This document shows, one piece after another, positions 10,095 to 21,700 of a DNA stretch of 64,000 nt. Source of the stretch: Melastoma dodecandrum. Taxonomy: Eukaryota > Streptophyta > Magnoliopsida > Myrtales > Melastomataceae. A program made the translations under genes and the position numbers. The stretch spans positions 2,369,501 to 2,433,500 of the forward strand of contig JARUPY010000089.1 of assembly GCA_029817715.1 (NCBI GenBank), in the 5' to 3' direction. Within the stretch, counting starts at the first letter, position 1. Each line of letters starts with the position of its first letter. The notes below the pieces were generated by a model, which had not been told where the DNA came from, made no database searches, and saw only the letters and a program-made list of their open reading frames with translations.

Positions 10095-13000
10095 TCAGTT
10101 CGGGGCGTCTTTCCCGTGGTCTCCAGAGTCGACTTGTACCGAAGTCTTTCCCACTTCCGCCCTCGTCCCATCAGCGGAGTTATTGCTAGGTGATGAAGCA
10201 TGTGCATCATTCTTATTCCTGAGACGCGGTTCTGTGTGCGGGGACAGGGTATTTCCTCTGTTAAAGCTGGAGGTGAGCCCGAGAACTTCTCTCGCACGTA
10301 TCATTGCCACGAGCCTCCCTTCCAGTGCTTCCTCAAGGATTTTCAGCTGACCAATATCATACCGGAATAGGAAAAACTTGGCATGCCAACCGCAAGAACA
10401 CAGCTGCTTGCTGTGACTCAAGCACGAGAACCTATCATCGGAACAAGGACAGCCAACCGCCGAGAGGTGCAAGTCACAGAAACAAACGATGCATTCTCTT
10501 TTACGATTCGTATCAAAACTCTTGTCCATTGTCCGTACATTATATGGATTGCACAAATAGTCCCTCCTGAGGGATTCCCACTTTACCCGGTACTGCGAAA
10601 AGGAGAACGAGATCATAGATTAGCACATTGCATACCCGAGCTTCATTGGTTCTCTAGATCACAAAATCCTTACATGTTTGGATGTCGACCCATAAATCGA
10701 AATGCTTTGCAAGAGACACAGATGACTTGCCTTAAATGACTTTGCCAAAATCCCATCCTTCCCCATTGCAGCTTGCCATTTTAGGTTGTCGTCGGTCTGT
10801 TTCATCAGAACCTTGACATCCCAATGAGCTCTAACTGCTTTAATCACTGCTCCCAATAATAGCTTGTCATGGGAAATTGAGGTCTTCCTCCTCTTCCCTC
10901 GACAGAACTCCGCATCAGTCTGTCCATGGGGCAACCAATCTAGTGGAGCGAAATTCGCCGATTCTAGGAAATTGAATCCGGTGTCCAGTCCCATCACGTA
11001 TGATCCTGGAAATATGATAACAAACTCCCCCGGGCACTGGACACATCGATAGACTGCTATACCTTCAGCTTTCAAAGCCGATGGCGACAAGCGAGATACC
11101 TGAAACCAAAGATTCATTTTCTATCAACAGAAAGCGGGAAGCTTTTTCCCCCAGAAATCAATCTCCAACTGAATTATTCTGATTACTTCATCACGTATAG
11201 CTTCGATGGATATTTGGAACACTTACCCATCTGGCATTTAACTCGTGCTGCTCAGGTGGAACATTTATAGAGTACTTCCGAGCAACAGCTTCAAACTTAC
11301 TACGACATCGCCCTGGGATACAATACCAAATTACCGGGTTGCCAAAATGCAAGTAACGGATCGAGTATAACCGGTGATCTTCTGATTTCTGAAAATTTTG
11401 GAGCAGGCACATCAGGACCTTAGAATATCAAGATCATTACGCATGCACATGTTCTAGATATAATGAAGTCAATATCAATTTTGTCAAACATTCATATGAA
11501 CGGGCTATGCTCTTGCAAAGAATCAGTTTGATAGCAAGATAATGATCTGAGGAAACAAATAACAGGGGCAACTAAATACCTATAAACTCACCCATAAACT
11601 GGTTGAGAAGCACATTCCCACCCTCAGTCGAGTTCCCAGAATGCTAGAGGTGCCATAGTCCTCAAAGCATAAAAGTGAGCCAGGCAATTGAGGTGTATTA
11701 TTCAAATTCCAACTACATTCCACACAACATGAGTCATCCGACATAGTTTGTGAATCAGATGTAGTTGGAAATCCACTTCCAAAAGATTTGCTGTCGATGT
11801 CGTCTCCAAATAGGACCTGCAGAGCTCCAAAGAGTATGTATCAGAGAAGAAAAGCATTTCTTAAACAAATCGCCACTCTTTTCACAGCTCTCTTGACGTA
11901 CCTCAATGTTGGTGGTCGGATCCTTAAGAATGGATTGGAACTCTGACTCAACACCAGAGACAGAAGACTTAAGCTCTCTGTTCATGCTGCCATCCTTTCT
12001 AAAAAGGTTCTCTTTAAATTCATCGGCGTACTTCTTAAATGATTTAAGGCTGTGTTCTGGGGCAGAACCAACTTGTCTCACTTTAGTAGAAGCATGATCC
12101 TTATCCACAAAGCCAATTCGTTGAACTTTTGGTGTGAACATAGAATTTTCCCATTTGCTGCTCTCAGTGAGGAGGCAGGGTGTCTTCCATGACGAGGCAG
12201 GCAGTATTTGACAAATCCCACTGGCTTCTGCATCTGGGCGTATTCTTGCTATATATCCCAGTGTGTCGAGAAATTCCTGAATAACAAATTTTTAGCGAAT
12301 AACCCATCAATTAAACAAACAGTCCTGACACTCTCCATAAGAACGTTTCTTACACCTATTCATGTTAACACTAGAAGATGCATTCATCACGAGTTCAAGA
12401 GAAGCGTCACCTCATCATCAGGACAGAACAAAGGAGCATCATCCAGGACACATGGATCAGTATTCCCGTGCTCTGCTACATAGTCTTCCGGTTTCTGGGA
12501 ATTTATCCATTCAACTGAAACAATTTAAGTATCATCAACGCCTCCACAAGACTAAGCACAGTATCAATAAATCAGGTCACTTCAAGCAGATAGAATTCTA
12601 CCCCTGACCCAGAAATCCCTTGACACTGAACGCAATTCAGAAAACCAACAAAGGCAACAATCGCCAAACCAAAGAACTAACACACAGAGCAGCTGCATAC
12701 AATGAGAACAGTCTAATCAAGTTCTCAACACAAAGTTGTCCAATTCTTCCACAAAACCACTCATAAGCAATGCAATCCCAGCAGTAAGCCCCCGAAACCG
12801 AGCGTAGCTCAGAAAACCAACAAAAGCAACAATCACCAAACAATGATCTAACTCGCAGAGCGGCTGCATACAATCAGAACAGTCTAATCAAGTTCTCAAC
12901 ACAAAGTTGTCAGTTTCTTCCAAAAAAACCACTCGTAAGCAATCCCACAACCAACAATTTACCCCAACCCCCCCCCCCCAAAACAAAGACATTCCACCCT

Positions 13001-13380
13001 GAAACAGTAACATCATCTAACAAAACCCAGAAAATCCCAGCAACCAAACTCATACAGCGATCGAGAAAACCAATAAAATGCCCACAACGTCAAAACCCTC
13101 AAACAGTAACACCATCTGACTGAACCTATTAAGAAAAAGGTGGTAACTTGAGATACCCAGGCCAAAGAAATAAGAACGACGTCCGGTTACCTTCGCGACG
13201 GCACTCATTCTGCCCCGCCTCCGCACGATCTCCGAAGTTCCACAGCCTGTCGTCGTCGCCATCGTAGGAAGGGCCTGGTAGCTTTCGGAGGACGAAAGAG
13301 GTGAGGGAGACGAAGCCCGGAGGCACCGAAAGGTCCCTCCACTTTCTTCCACCTCCGCCGCCGCCGCCGCCGCCGAACAT
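10095..13380 (-). CDS. JmjN-JmjC-C5HC2 protein of the KDM5/JMJ14 group, 659 aa, probably non-catalytic
   Basis: Seven exons with matching phases: 13380-13191, 12514-12411, 12276-11902, 11816-11592, 11388-11227, 11099-10674, 10592-10095. The family removes methyl groups from histone H3 lysine 4. Order: glycine run and VPPGFVSLTSF motif; JmjN (DAPLFCPDDE then EFLDTLGYIARIRPDAEASG); linker; JmjC in exons 4-6; C5HC2 zinc finger (ECIVCFCDLHLSAVGCPCSD to CSCGW) in exon 7. No FYRN/FYRC domain follows, as in JMJ19-type members. The JmjC core departs from the active pattern. The usual WHxED is W-KSED (Lys299 for the first iron His), YSIN is YSIR (Arg309), FGEPK is FGNPV (Val317), and the distal YHAGF is YVMGL (Val387). 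Only Glu301 of the iron triad remains. The frame is otherwise open throughout, so the gene looks maintained. Loss of activity is inference from known JmjC structures. Confidence 0.9.
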
Positions 13381-14153
13381 CTCCTATGGATACAAATCCC
13401 CCCCCCCCCCTCTTCCTCTCCTTCTCACTGTCCCAAAGTCGAAGCTGCTAACGTTCGTGTGGTTCAATTGAGAACGAATTCCCCAATATATATATATATA
13501 TATATATATAGGATAAAATATATTTATTAAAACAAGACTCATTAGAATTTCATTGTGCTTAGCCACGAATTTTCATAATTTCCAAACAAATTCGAAGAAA
13601 GAAAAACAGGCGGGAATGACACGAAGATCATCGCATCGCGTGGAGTTTATCCGTGTATCCATCGTCGCGGCCAAAATATGCCGAAACGTACGCATACATT
13701 GGCGTACGCTATGATCATGTTGTCGGAGGAGATCCCACGGTGAAACCAGTCGGAACTGCGCCAGTCGAGCATAAATAAGGAGGCCGTCTGTGAGACAGTT
13801 ACCATGTCGGATGTTCAAGGATACGTGCGTGCAGTGTGCCATTGGGGAAGCCCTTGTGGGGCGGGAGGCTGTAATATATTCTTGTCTGAAGCCACCGGCG
13901 TCCGAGCAAAGACGAAACTCGAGGACTGTCTGGATAGGTTCGCGTCTATGGATTTGTAATTCATCGTATCCAGAATGGAATGAAATGGTTATATATGCTT
14001 TCTGATCATTACAAGCGCGGAACGAACTAAGATGAAACTTATTTATTTCACATTATTGGTTTTATACATAGATGTACAGATAACAAATCCAAATCTCAAT
14101 CCCTTAGTCAACTGGTTGAATAAATGTATGTATGATTCTGCATCCTACACGAA
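13381..14153. other. Intergenic: promoter of the JmjC gene
   Basis: Contains a C-run and an (AT)n run (about 13488-13510). No coding similarity seen. Confidence 0.5.
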
Positions 14154-15601
14154 TCAGAAATCCATCGTGTCGAGGGTATCGAGACAGCTCAAACCCGACA
14201 AAACCCCGTAGTCCAGCCCGCCCTCCTCCGCGAGAACACTGTCCCAAAGGAACATGAAGTCGGAGGAGTCTGCCTCGGGAGGATTATCGTGATGTTGGAG
14301 GGGGGAGGGCACGGCAGGGTTATTGTTATCGATTTTGAGATCAAGGAAGGGCGGTGGAGTCATGATGTTCGGACGACTGATCGGGAGATTCCTAAGGTTG
14401 TCGGAATCGAACATGAGGGATTGTCGCGGTCTTAGGGATAACTTTTCGTCGAGAACCATGCCATTGTTGTGTTCTTGCGACTTCGTCCTTTCGAATACTC
14501 TGCATAAAACCCAGTCCTCCTGAAAACAAAAACAAAATCAAAAGGTATGAAGAATATATCCACGAATTATGTGGCGGGAAAAAAAATCTTTACCTTGGTA
14601 AGCCCGCGAGGGGTCTCGAGGCGAAACTCGTGCATGATCCAGCCGGTCTTGATCCCGTTCGGGGCTCGGTTACGATAAAACACCAGCGTCTTCCTCATCC
14701 CGATGATCTCCCTTGTAACAGGATCGTGAACTGTCTTATCCTTCCCAGTGGCTTTCCAGTACCCGGTAGTCGTCGCGCGGTTGGTACGTAACCCCGTCGC
14801 GTACTTTCGGTCGCGGAAACTGAAGAAGAACCACTCGCTCGCATTGAGCTTGGCCGCATCTGCAATCGGAAAGATCCTAAATGACACAATACATATCTTT
14901 ATCCTAAACCAAATCATTTCTAAGAGTTTGGTTTGGCATGTTTAGGAGATTCTAACAAACTTCATCGAATTATTTTTTGGTCACGGAACATTGATTATTC
15001 TTGGACAGTAGTCCTTCAATAGAATTGTTCTCTATGTTAACCTAGTACTAATGTCTGCTTATGACATTTATTTCAAGAAATAAATGCCATCGCCAACACC
15101 TCGAAGAACTTTGATAGATTAAGACTTTTAAATTCGTATATCACAAAAAACATAGGGAAGACATTGCAGATAAGCAGACAAGAAATTAAACCATTGCACA
15201 TGAAGAAGAAACGAACAAAAGACAATGCTAGAACACCAAACTCGGGGACGATCGAAACGTTGGTTAGCCGTCCGAATCGTCGACCTAACCTCATGATCCG
15301 CAAAACCCCAGTTCCACACTGCAAACGTCAGCTCCCTCCACGAGACCCGAAAAACCGTAAAAAAGAGAAGCGACCTGACAATATCAGGGCAATTGCTAGA
15401 AAAGACGGGCGCCTAACCAGGAAGTTGCCAGGGCTCGCAAGTGTGGAGGTCGACATCGACCAGGGTGGTGCCCGTGCCCGTGCCCTTTAAGCCCTCCTCG
15501 TCACATATCTTGTTGTACAAGTAGTGGCACACCAGCTCCTCATCGCTAGGGTAGAACCTGAACCCGGGCGGCAACGCCGCCCCGATATCCCTCAACTCCA
15601 T
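14154..15601 (-). CDS. NAC-domain transcription factor (NAC21/22-like), 271 aa
   Basis: Three exons with consistent phase: 15601-15418, 14859-14594, 14519-14154. The NAC domain is complete. Subdomain A is [21 protein letters not shown] is [13 protein letters not shown]; the DNA-contacting core is [20 protein letters not shown] then [12 protein letters not shown]; subdomain E is [10 protein letters not shown] with EDWVLCRVF. The protein is nuclear and binds CACG-type sites as a dimer. The C-terminal third is short and acidic ([20 protein letters not shown]), a plausible activation region. Intron positions are the two classical NAC positions. The start MELRDIG matches the MGLRDIG start of NAC21/22 and ANAC011/071/096-type members. 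The sequence does not decide between these. A TATA box lies about 115 bp upstream. Confidence 0.93.
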
Positions 15602-15715
15602 AAATGACCGGAGCCTCAAAAAAAGGAAAGATAGACTTGGATGGTGATGAAGAATGTTTGAATTGCTGAATAATTCTATGTTCTTTTGCAAAGATGAAAT
15701 AATAAAGAATGCTGA

Positions 15716-15723
15716 TATTTATA
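15716..15723 (-). promoter_or_regulatory. Candidate TATA box of the NAC gene
   Basis: Minus-strand TATAAATA, 115 bp upstream of the NAC start codon. That leaves room for a leader of about 80 bp. It is called from motif and position only. Confidence 0.5.
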
Positions 15724-17028
15724 GTAAGAAGGGGATAAGAGTAGGGCTCGCAAATGACACTATTAATAATGATGATAAACTTTCATGTGTGTTAGCTCAT
15801 ATTACTATCATATATTATCATGTGTGACTTATTTACTACATATTAATTTCTTGGATGTGTTGTGGGGTTGTGGATAAAGTTTTAGCTTGTGGGATTAAGT
15901 TCGTTCGTATTCGTAGGTTTGTTTTGTGTTTGTGTGTTGGGTGTTGTGTAATAAAGAAACAAACAAAAATCCCAAAAACTAAACATTGATTGGTTGCTTC
16001 CAAAATATTCCTTTGACAGACATCCATCCATCCATCCATCCACCCAAAAAAGAATATGAATGTTGTGTGCAGCAGCAATTCAGGAAGATCAGTCCATACA
16101 TCATCGACTACCAATTTCTTTTTCTGTTGTTTTTGGGTTTCAATTAAACTCTCGTGATGTTTCCGGCATACTATTTGGCTGGTTCTTGAAGGATGATTAT
16201 CGCGGGAGGGGGCCATCGTTTTCATGTCGATACCGAAAATCGTATAACTTGGTCCATTGAGCACGCGAAAACCACTTTCATTTCACTCTTTTTTGATTAA
16301 TCGCTTCCCGCTAATCACTACTAACTAAACGCATCTTCCTGTGCTGATACAAGACGGAAGAGACAACCGCGGATCGAGCTGAGCCTCTCGACTTCTACTT
16401 CCTCGAATAGAGGGGGCCTTGGGGGAGACGATATCGATGTCAATAAATCATTGAGAGGGTTATAAACTAAAAAACAAATCGAAATCCATCATATGGTGTG
16501 TGCGTTTGTTGGGGTGGTGATATAATTAGAATCGGGCAAAAGAAACATTACTATCACTCGGACGCGTATCGTTTCATCCCATGACGTCAATCTGTGTCGC
16601 ATAAGGGCCGATGCTCGGCCGCGAATAATTGTTCGATGATGACACGACCGGGTTGTTTCCTGTATACATAATTGAGTAACAATACCGTTCGAACTAGACA
16701 AGGATTACATGACAGGATTTAGGAGCCTAATTTAAATTTAACCCGTTTCGAAAATAATCAAGGAAGCCATCCATATATCTTTTTACTTGAATGAATGATC
16801 ACATGTGAACATTATTTCAATGATTGGCGGTGTCCCAAATATTATTCCAGCCCCCCTCGCGAGATCACCTTCTTCGCCCGCCGTATTCGACTCGCAAGAC
16901 TAAGGGCACGCCGGCAATGACTAAACCGTGGGGGAGAAGGTTTCGCACTTGGCCGCTCACGCATTCACTCATTTGGCACATAGTAAATTAAAAAGGGGGC
17001 AGGACTTTGTTGTTGATAAATTTTATTC
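15724..17028. other. Intergenic
   Basis: NAC upstream region and beyond. Holds a short CCAT/CATC run near 16020-16040. No gene recognised on either strand. Confidence 0.5.
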
Positions 17029-17158
17029 ATTGACAAAACCCTAATATTCAACTTCCATCTTAAAAAAATGTGCTTACCAACTAAATAACAAATATTGACA
17101 AAACCCTAATATTCAACTTCCATCTTAAAAAAATATGCTTACCAACTTAATGACAAAT
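17029..17158. repeat. Tandem duplication, 65 bp x 2
   Basis: Two adjacent 65-bp copies (17029-17093 and 17094-17158), each starting ATTGACAAAACCCTAAT. They differ by only a few substitutions, so the duplication is fairly recent. No coding content. Confidence 0.9.
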
Positions 17159-18279
17159 ATACATGACTTGGATGTACAAATATTTAAATACAATTTTTAT
17201 TTTTATTTTTTTGGAGGTTGGAGGAAGAGTGACGAAATTATATTCCTCTAAATTCGGAGACCTCAGACAAATAATGGAGCGGCAACCGCCTCATTCTCCC
17301 AACTTCATAGGCTGTAAATTAAGGATTCCACCTTCACCTTCACCTTCCCATTCATTCTTTACTACCTTGATCTTTATTTATTTTTTAACAGACTCAAAAA
17401 AGCAGTCACAAATTAACTCGAGCTTGGTTGATTATAAAATCGGGTATTCACAGTGAGCTTCGACTCGTCGCACGCAATTATTTCAATCAAACAGAAATGA
17501 ATTGGCGTGCATATTTCTCTGTTCTGGTAACGGTTTCGCGAGATCGGACCAAAATCCGAAAGGTCGTTATCGGAGGAGTTCTACCTCAACAAGAAATGAA
17601 CAAGGTAGAGGGGGATGTAACGCACAGAGATTTTGCATCACATGATCTGAAAATAATTCTTGCAGACATGACCCCACAATCACACACACACACACAAAGC
17701 AACGCAACAACACATGACACGGAGATTGGCCCCTTAGCCTTAGACATTACGAGATTATGAATCAAAACATCAAACATCACAGCCCCCAACTAACATAAGA
17801 TTCCAAACCACAGCTCGGCATCACATACGTGGATCGAATTCCTCCCATCTTATTTTGTGCCCTCTGTCCAATAATGGAGCCATCATACCAACCAGTCCAG
17901 AGGAAATATGAAATCGACGGATGATAAAAGAATTGCGGGCGAAGCAATCTTTGAGAGAGAGAGCCTTGTGCCTCACACTTGCGAGACAAAATAATTCAGA
18001 AAATGACACCATCGACCGGTTAGTGCTCGAAGGACGGAGTTTCTCGGGTATCAACGAGTGTTGCTTTGCCGCCTGTTAACAACACAATAAATGTCAATGA
18101 GAAAGTCAGGATATAAAAAGGATGTCAAATGAAATTGATCCTAAAACCCAATTTGAGTTCATGGCTGGATTGAAAATGTGCGTAATGGCTGATCAAAAGG
18201 GGAGTCGTATGTAGTCTGGCATTGATTGAGTTGTCATCAGAGTAAGCTGGAGATCATAATTCTGTGTGATGTTGAAAAG
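17159..18279. other. Intergenic left flank of the Copia insertion
   Basis: No gene recognised. A minus-strand open stretch at about 17823-18068 is preceded by an acceptor-like TTAACAG and looks exon-like, but it matches nothing I know. The last five bases (18275-18279, AAAAG) are the target-site duplication of the element that follows. Confidence 0.45.
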
Positions 18280-18685
18280 TGTTGGACCAAATGAAGAGTT
18301 GGCCAAAGCCCAGCCCATAAGAAGGATACTCAAAAGGCTTAAGGAAAGGAGTTGTTCGTGGTCCAATACTAAAGGATGTCAGAAGAGGGATGACAGAAGA
18401 GAACAAAATCTGTTTAACAAACAACTCCTTCGTACACCGTCACCTGGGAATATTGAGAGCTACAACAAATTACAGTTGTTGGGAATAACAAACTCCGTAC
18501 TGCATGCTTATCCTATATATCGAAAGTGTGTAATGAGCTTTCAATTTTTAATGAGAATGAATCAGTCCTTCTTCTTCTTCTTCCTCTTCTTCTTCTTCTT
18601 CTCCTCTACTTCTCTGCTTCTTTGCTTCATTCCTTCTTTGTCCTTCTGGTTTCCTGGACTGGTTCATTGACAGCAAAATCCTACA
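18280..18685 (+). repeat. 5' LTR of the complete Copia element, 406 bp
   Basis: Begins TGTTGGACC and ends CTACA. It carries TATATATC near 18510 as a possible TATA element and a TTC-rich tract near 18570-18605. The primer site starts at the very next base. Confidence 0.95.
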
Positions 18686-18698
18686 TGGTATCAGAGCC
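18686..18698 (+). other. tRNA-iMet primer-binding site
   Basis: TGGTATCAGAGCC directly follows the 5' LTR. It is complementary to the 3' end of initiator tRNA-Met, the usual primer of plant Copia elements. Confidence 0.93.
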
Positions 18699-18742
18699 TG
18701 CGTCAAGCGACTGCTGATCCTGAAGCCTATTCCACGTCTCAG

Positions 18743-21700
18743 ATGGCAGAGAACGTCTTGAACTCTCCTGGGTCTGTATCTATGCAAAATCCAGGTTCAA
18801 ACGCTACACTTATTCCTGCTCCTATACAGATCCCACCTGGGTTTTTCTCGTCAACCCTTAAACTCGAGGATGGCAATTATACCCTCTGGAAAGGTCAGAT
18901 TCTAGCAGCCATTGTGGCTGGAGGGTACGAGGACTTTATATATGGCTCTACGCAGCCACCCAGTCAGTTTCTAGATAATCAGATGATAGAACCTAATCCA
19001 GCATTTAAACAGTGGCATAGAACTGACAAATCTGTCATGAGTTTTCTGTTTTCATCACTTACCTCTGAACCTCTGAGTCAGGTTGTTTGTTGTACCTCGG
19101 CTCACGATGTATGGGAAAGCTTAAGGCAGCGATTCGAGTCAGCATCAACCACACGAGTTATAAACCTCAGGATACAGATGCAACAAGCAAGGAAGGAAGG
19201 AAAGTCGATGCAACAGTATCTAAATATAGTCAAGATGTATGCGGATCAGTTGAGTGCAATTGGTGAACCTGTCAAGTATAGAGATTATCTGTGGAACTTG
19301 CTTGAGGGACTCCCTGCTGAGTATGATCCTGTGGTTACTGCCATCTATAGTCGAGCAGAGCAGCCAGCAATTGAAGAAGTCCATCAATTGTTACTTAATT
19401 TTGACCTGCGTTTGGAAAAGCGACACATCCCTGACTCTGTTTTGCCGCAGGTGCAGTATACACTTACTTCTTCTGGTGCAGGAACACCTCAGTCCAGACT
19501 ACCTTCATACCAGCCCAGACACTACAGACCATCCTTCCCTGCCTCTGTCACATCTACATTCCCTAGACCTTCCTCACTACAGCGACCCTTCAGACCACCA
19601 TCTTCTACTCCACCACAAGAATTCCACACTCGACCATACTTTCAAAATTACCCAACCAGTATCCTTGGCAGACCCCCTCCCAAACCTCCTCATATCACTG
19701 CACCTCGATGGGAAACCAGACCTACCATGAGACCCCGATGCCAAATATGTTATAAAATTGGTCATACTGCCCAAACCTGTTACCACCGCATGACCCCCTC
19801 CTATTCACCTCAGACAAACTTTACGAGCTTTCAACAGCCTCCTTCCTATATGCCTGAGTATCATCTCTGTCCGTACCCTGATGAAACTCAGCTACCACCT
19901 CACTTTTCTGACACTCAATACTCCAACCCTGATACTTCTGCTTGGCTTCTAGATTCTGGTGCCAATCATCACGTTACACCACATTTATCTGATCTTTCTG
20001 CAGCTACTTCTTACAATGGTGGAGCCTCTGTCAAGATTGGGAATGGTAAGCTTTTAAAAATTGCCCACATAGGTCATTCTTACTTGCAGTCTGGTTCTAT
20101 GTCATCTCCTCTGCATCTCAAACATGTCTTACACACTCCTCAACTCTCTCAACGTCTCATAAGTGTGTCACAGCTCTGTCATGATAATAATGTTTTTATT
20201 GAGTTTCACTCTAATGTCTTTCTTGTTAAGGACAAGAGCACAAACCAGATAGTGATGCAGGGACCAACTCAGAACGGCCTGTATCAGCACCTCCATCACA
20301 TACTCCCAATGTCTAGACAAGTCCAAGTTCTCGGTCCGAGCTCTCCTTCTGCAAACGTCTTAACCAAGTCCACAGAGGTTGACCATTTTACATGGCATCT
20401 CAGATTAGGTCATCCCAACAAAGATACACTTCTGCGCGTTATTCCTACTTGTACTCAGACAACTACCTCTGTAGACATGTGTCAAACTTGTGTTACAAGC
20501 AAACTTCATAAACAACCTTTTCCTATTTCTGAGTCACGGTCCAGCTTACCTTTTGAGTTAGTTCACACAGACATTTGGGGGCATGCTCCTGTTGTCTCAG
20601 TCACTGGAGCTAGATATTTTATCTTGTTTATAGATGATGCAACTCGTTTCACTTGGTTTTATCTTCTTCATTCAAAGTCACAAGCTCTCACTGCCTTCAG
20701 TCAGTTTCATCATATGGTTAAGACTCAGTTCCAACTGCCAATTAAAACAATACGATCAGATTGGGGAGGTGAGTATCGCACTCTTCACAAATACCTTTTA
20801 CACCATGGAATCTTACATCAAGTGTCTTGTCCTTACACTCCCCAACAAAATGGGAGAGTGGAAAGGAAGAATCGACATATTGTCGAAGTAGGTCTTACCC
20901 TTCTTCAATACTCTCAAACTCCACTGTCATTCTGGCCGTATGCATTTCATGAGGCTGTCTCTCTAATAAATGTACTACCATCACGAGTCCTCCAGTTTAA
21001 GTCTCCAAGTGAACAGCTTTTTAAATCTGCTCCAGATTACTCTATGCTTCGTGTGTTTGGTTGTCAATGTTTTCCCTTACTTCGTTCATTTAATTCTCAT
21101 AAACTACAACCTAGATCGAGTCCTTGTGTGTTTCTGGGTAGAAGTAATTTCCACAAAGGATACATCTGCTATGACATTGCATCTCATAAGGTATATATCT
21201 CTCGTGATGTTAAATTTTTCGAAACAGTTTTTCCATATAAACAACCTACATCTGTTCCTTCATTACCCTCTGTGTCTGCATCTGGTCCGAGTTTTATTCT
21301 CAACCCAATGTTACCAGTTCCAGTATCTATACCTCCAGTAGCTTCTTCTTCCCCTAGGAGTCTGTCTTCCTCGTCACAGGACTCTATGTTACCCCGTACT
21401 TCAACTGTTCCAAGTCTGACAGCAGTGCTTCCACCCGTAGAGGCAGAATCTCAGATAAATGTTCATCCCATGGTTACCAGATCTAAGGCCGGCATCTATA
21501 AACCAAGAATTCTTGTCTCTACCTTAACTCAACCCTCTCTTTCAACTACTATATCTCTCCCTTCCTTACCTTCATCCAGTATACCCACTGAACCTACAAA
21601 TCTAACTGAGGCCCTAGCTGTTCCTGTCTGGAAAGAGGCTATCAACACTGAGCTTGCGGCGCTGCAGAGAAATGAGACGTGGGACTTAGTTCCTTTCACA

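Noticed and set aside
17823..18068. Minus-strand exon-like stretch ending GHKIRWEEFDPRM then stop, preceded by an acceptor-like site
   Set aside because: No family recognised, no partner exons, and other frames are equally open; too weak to call a gene.
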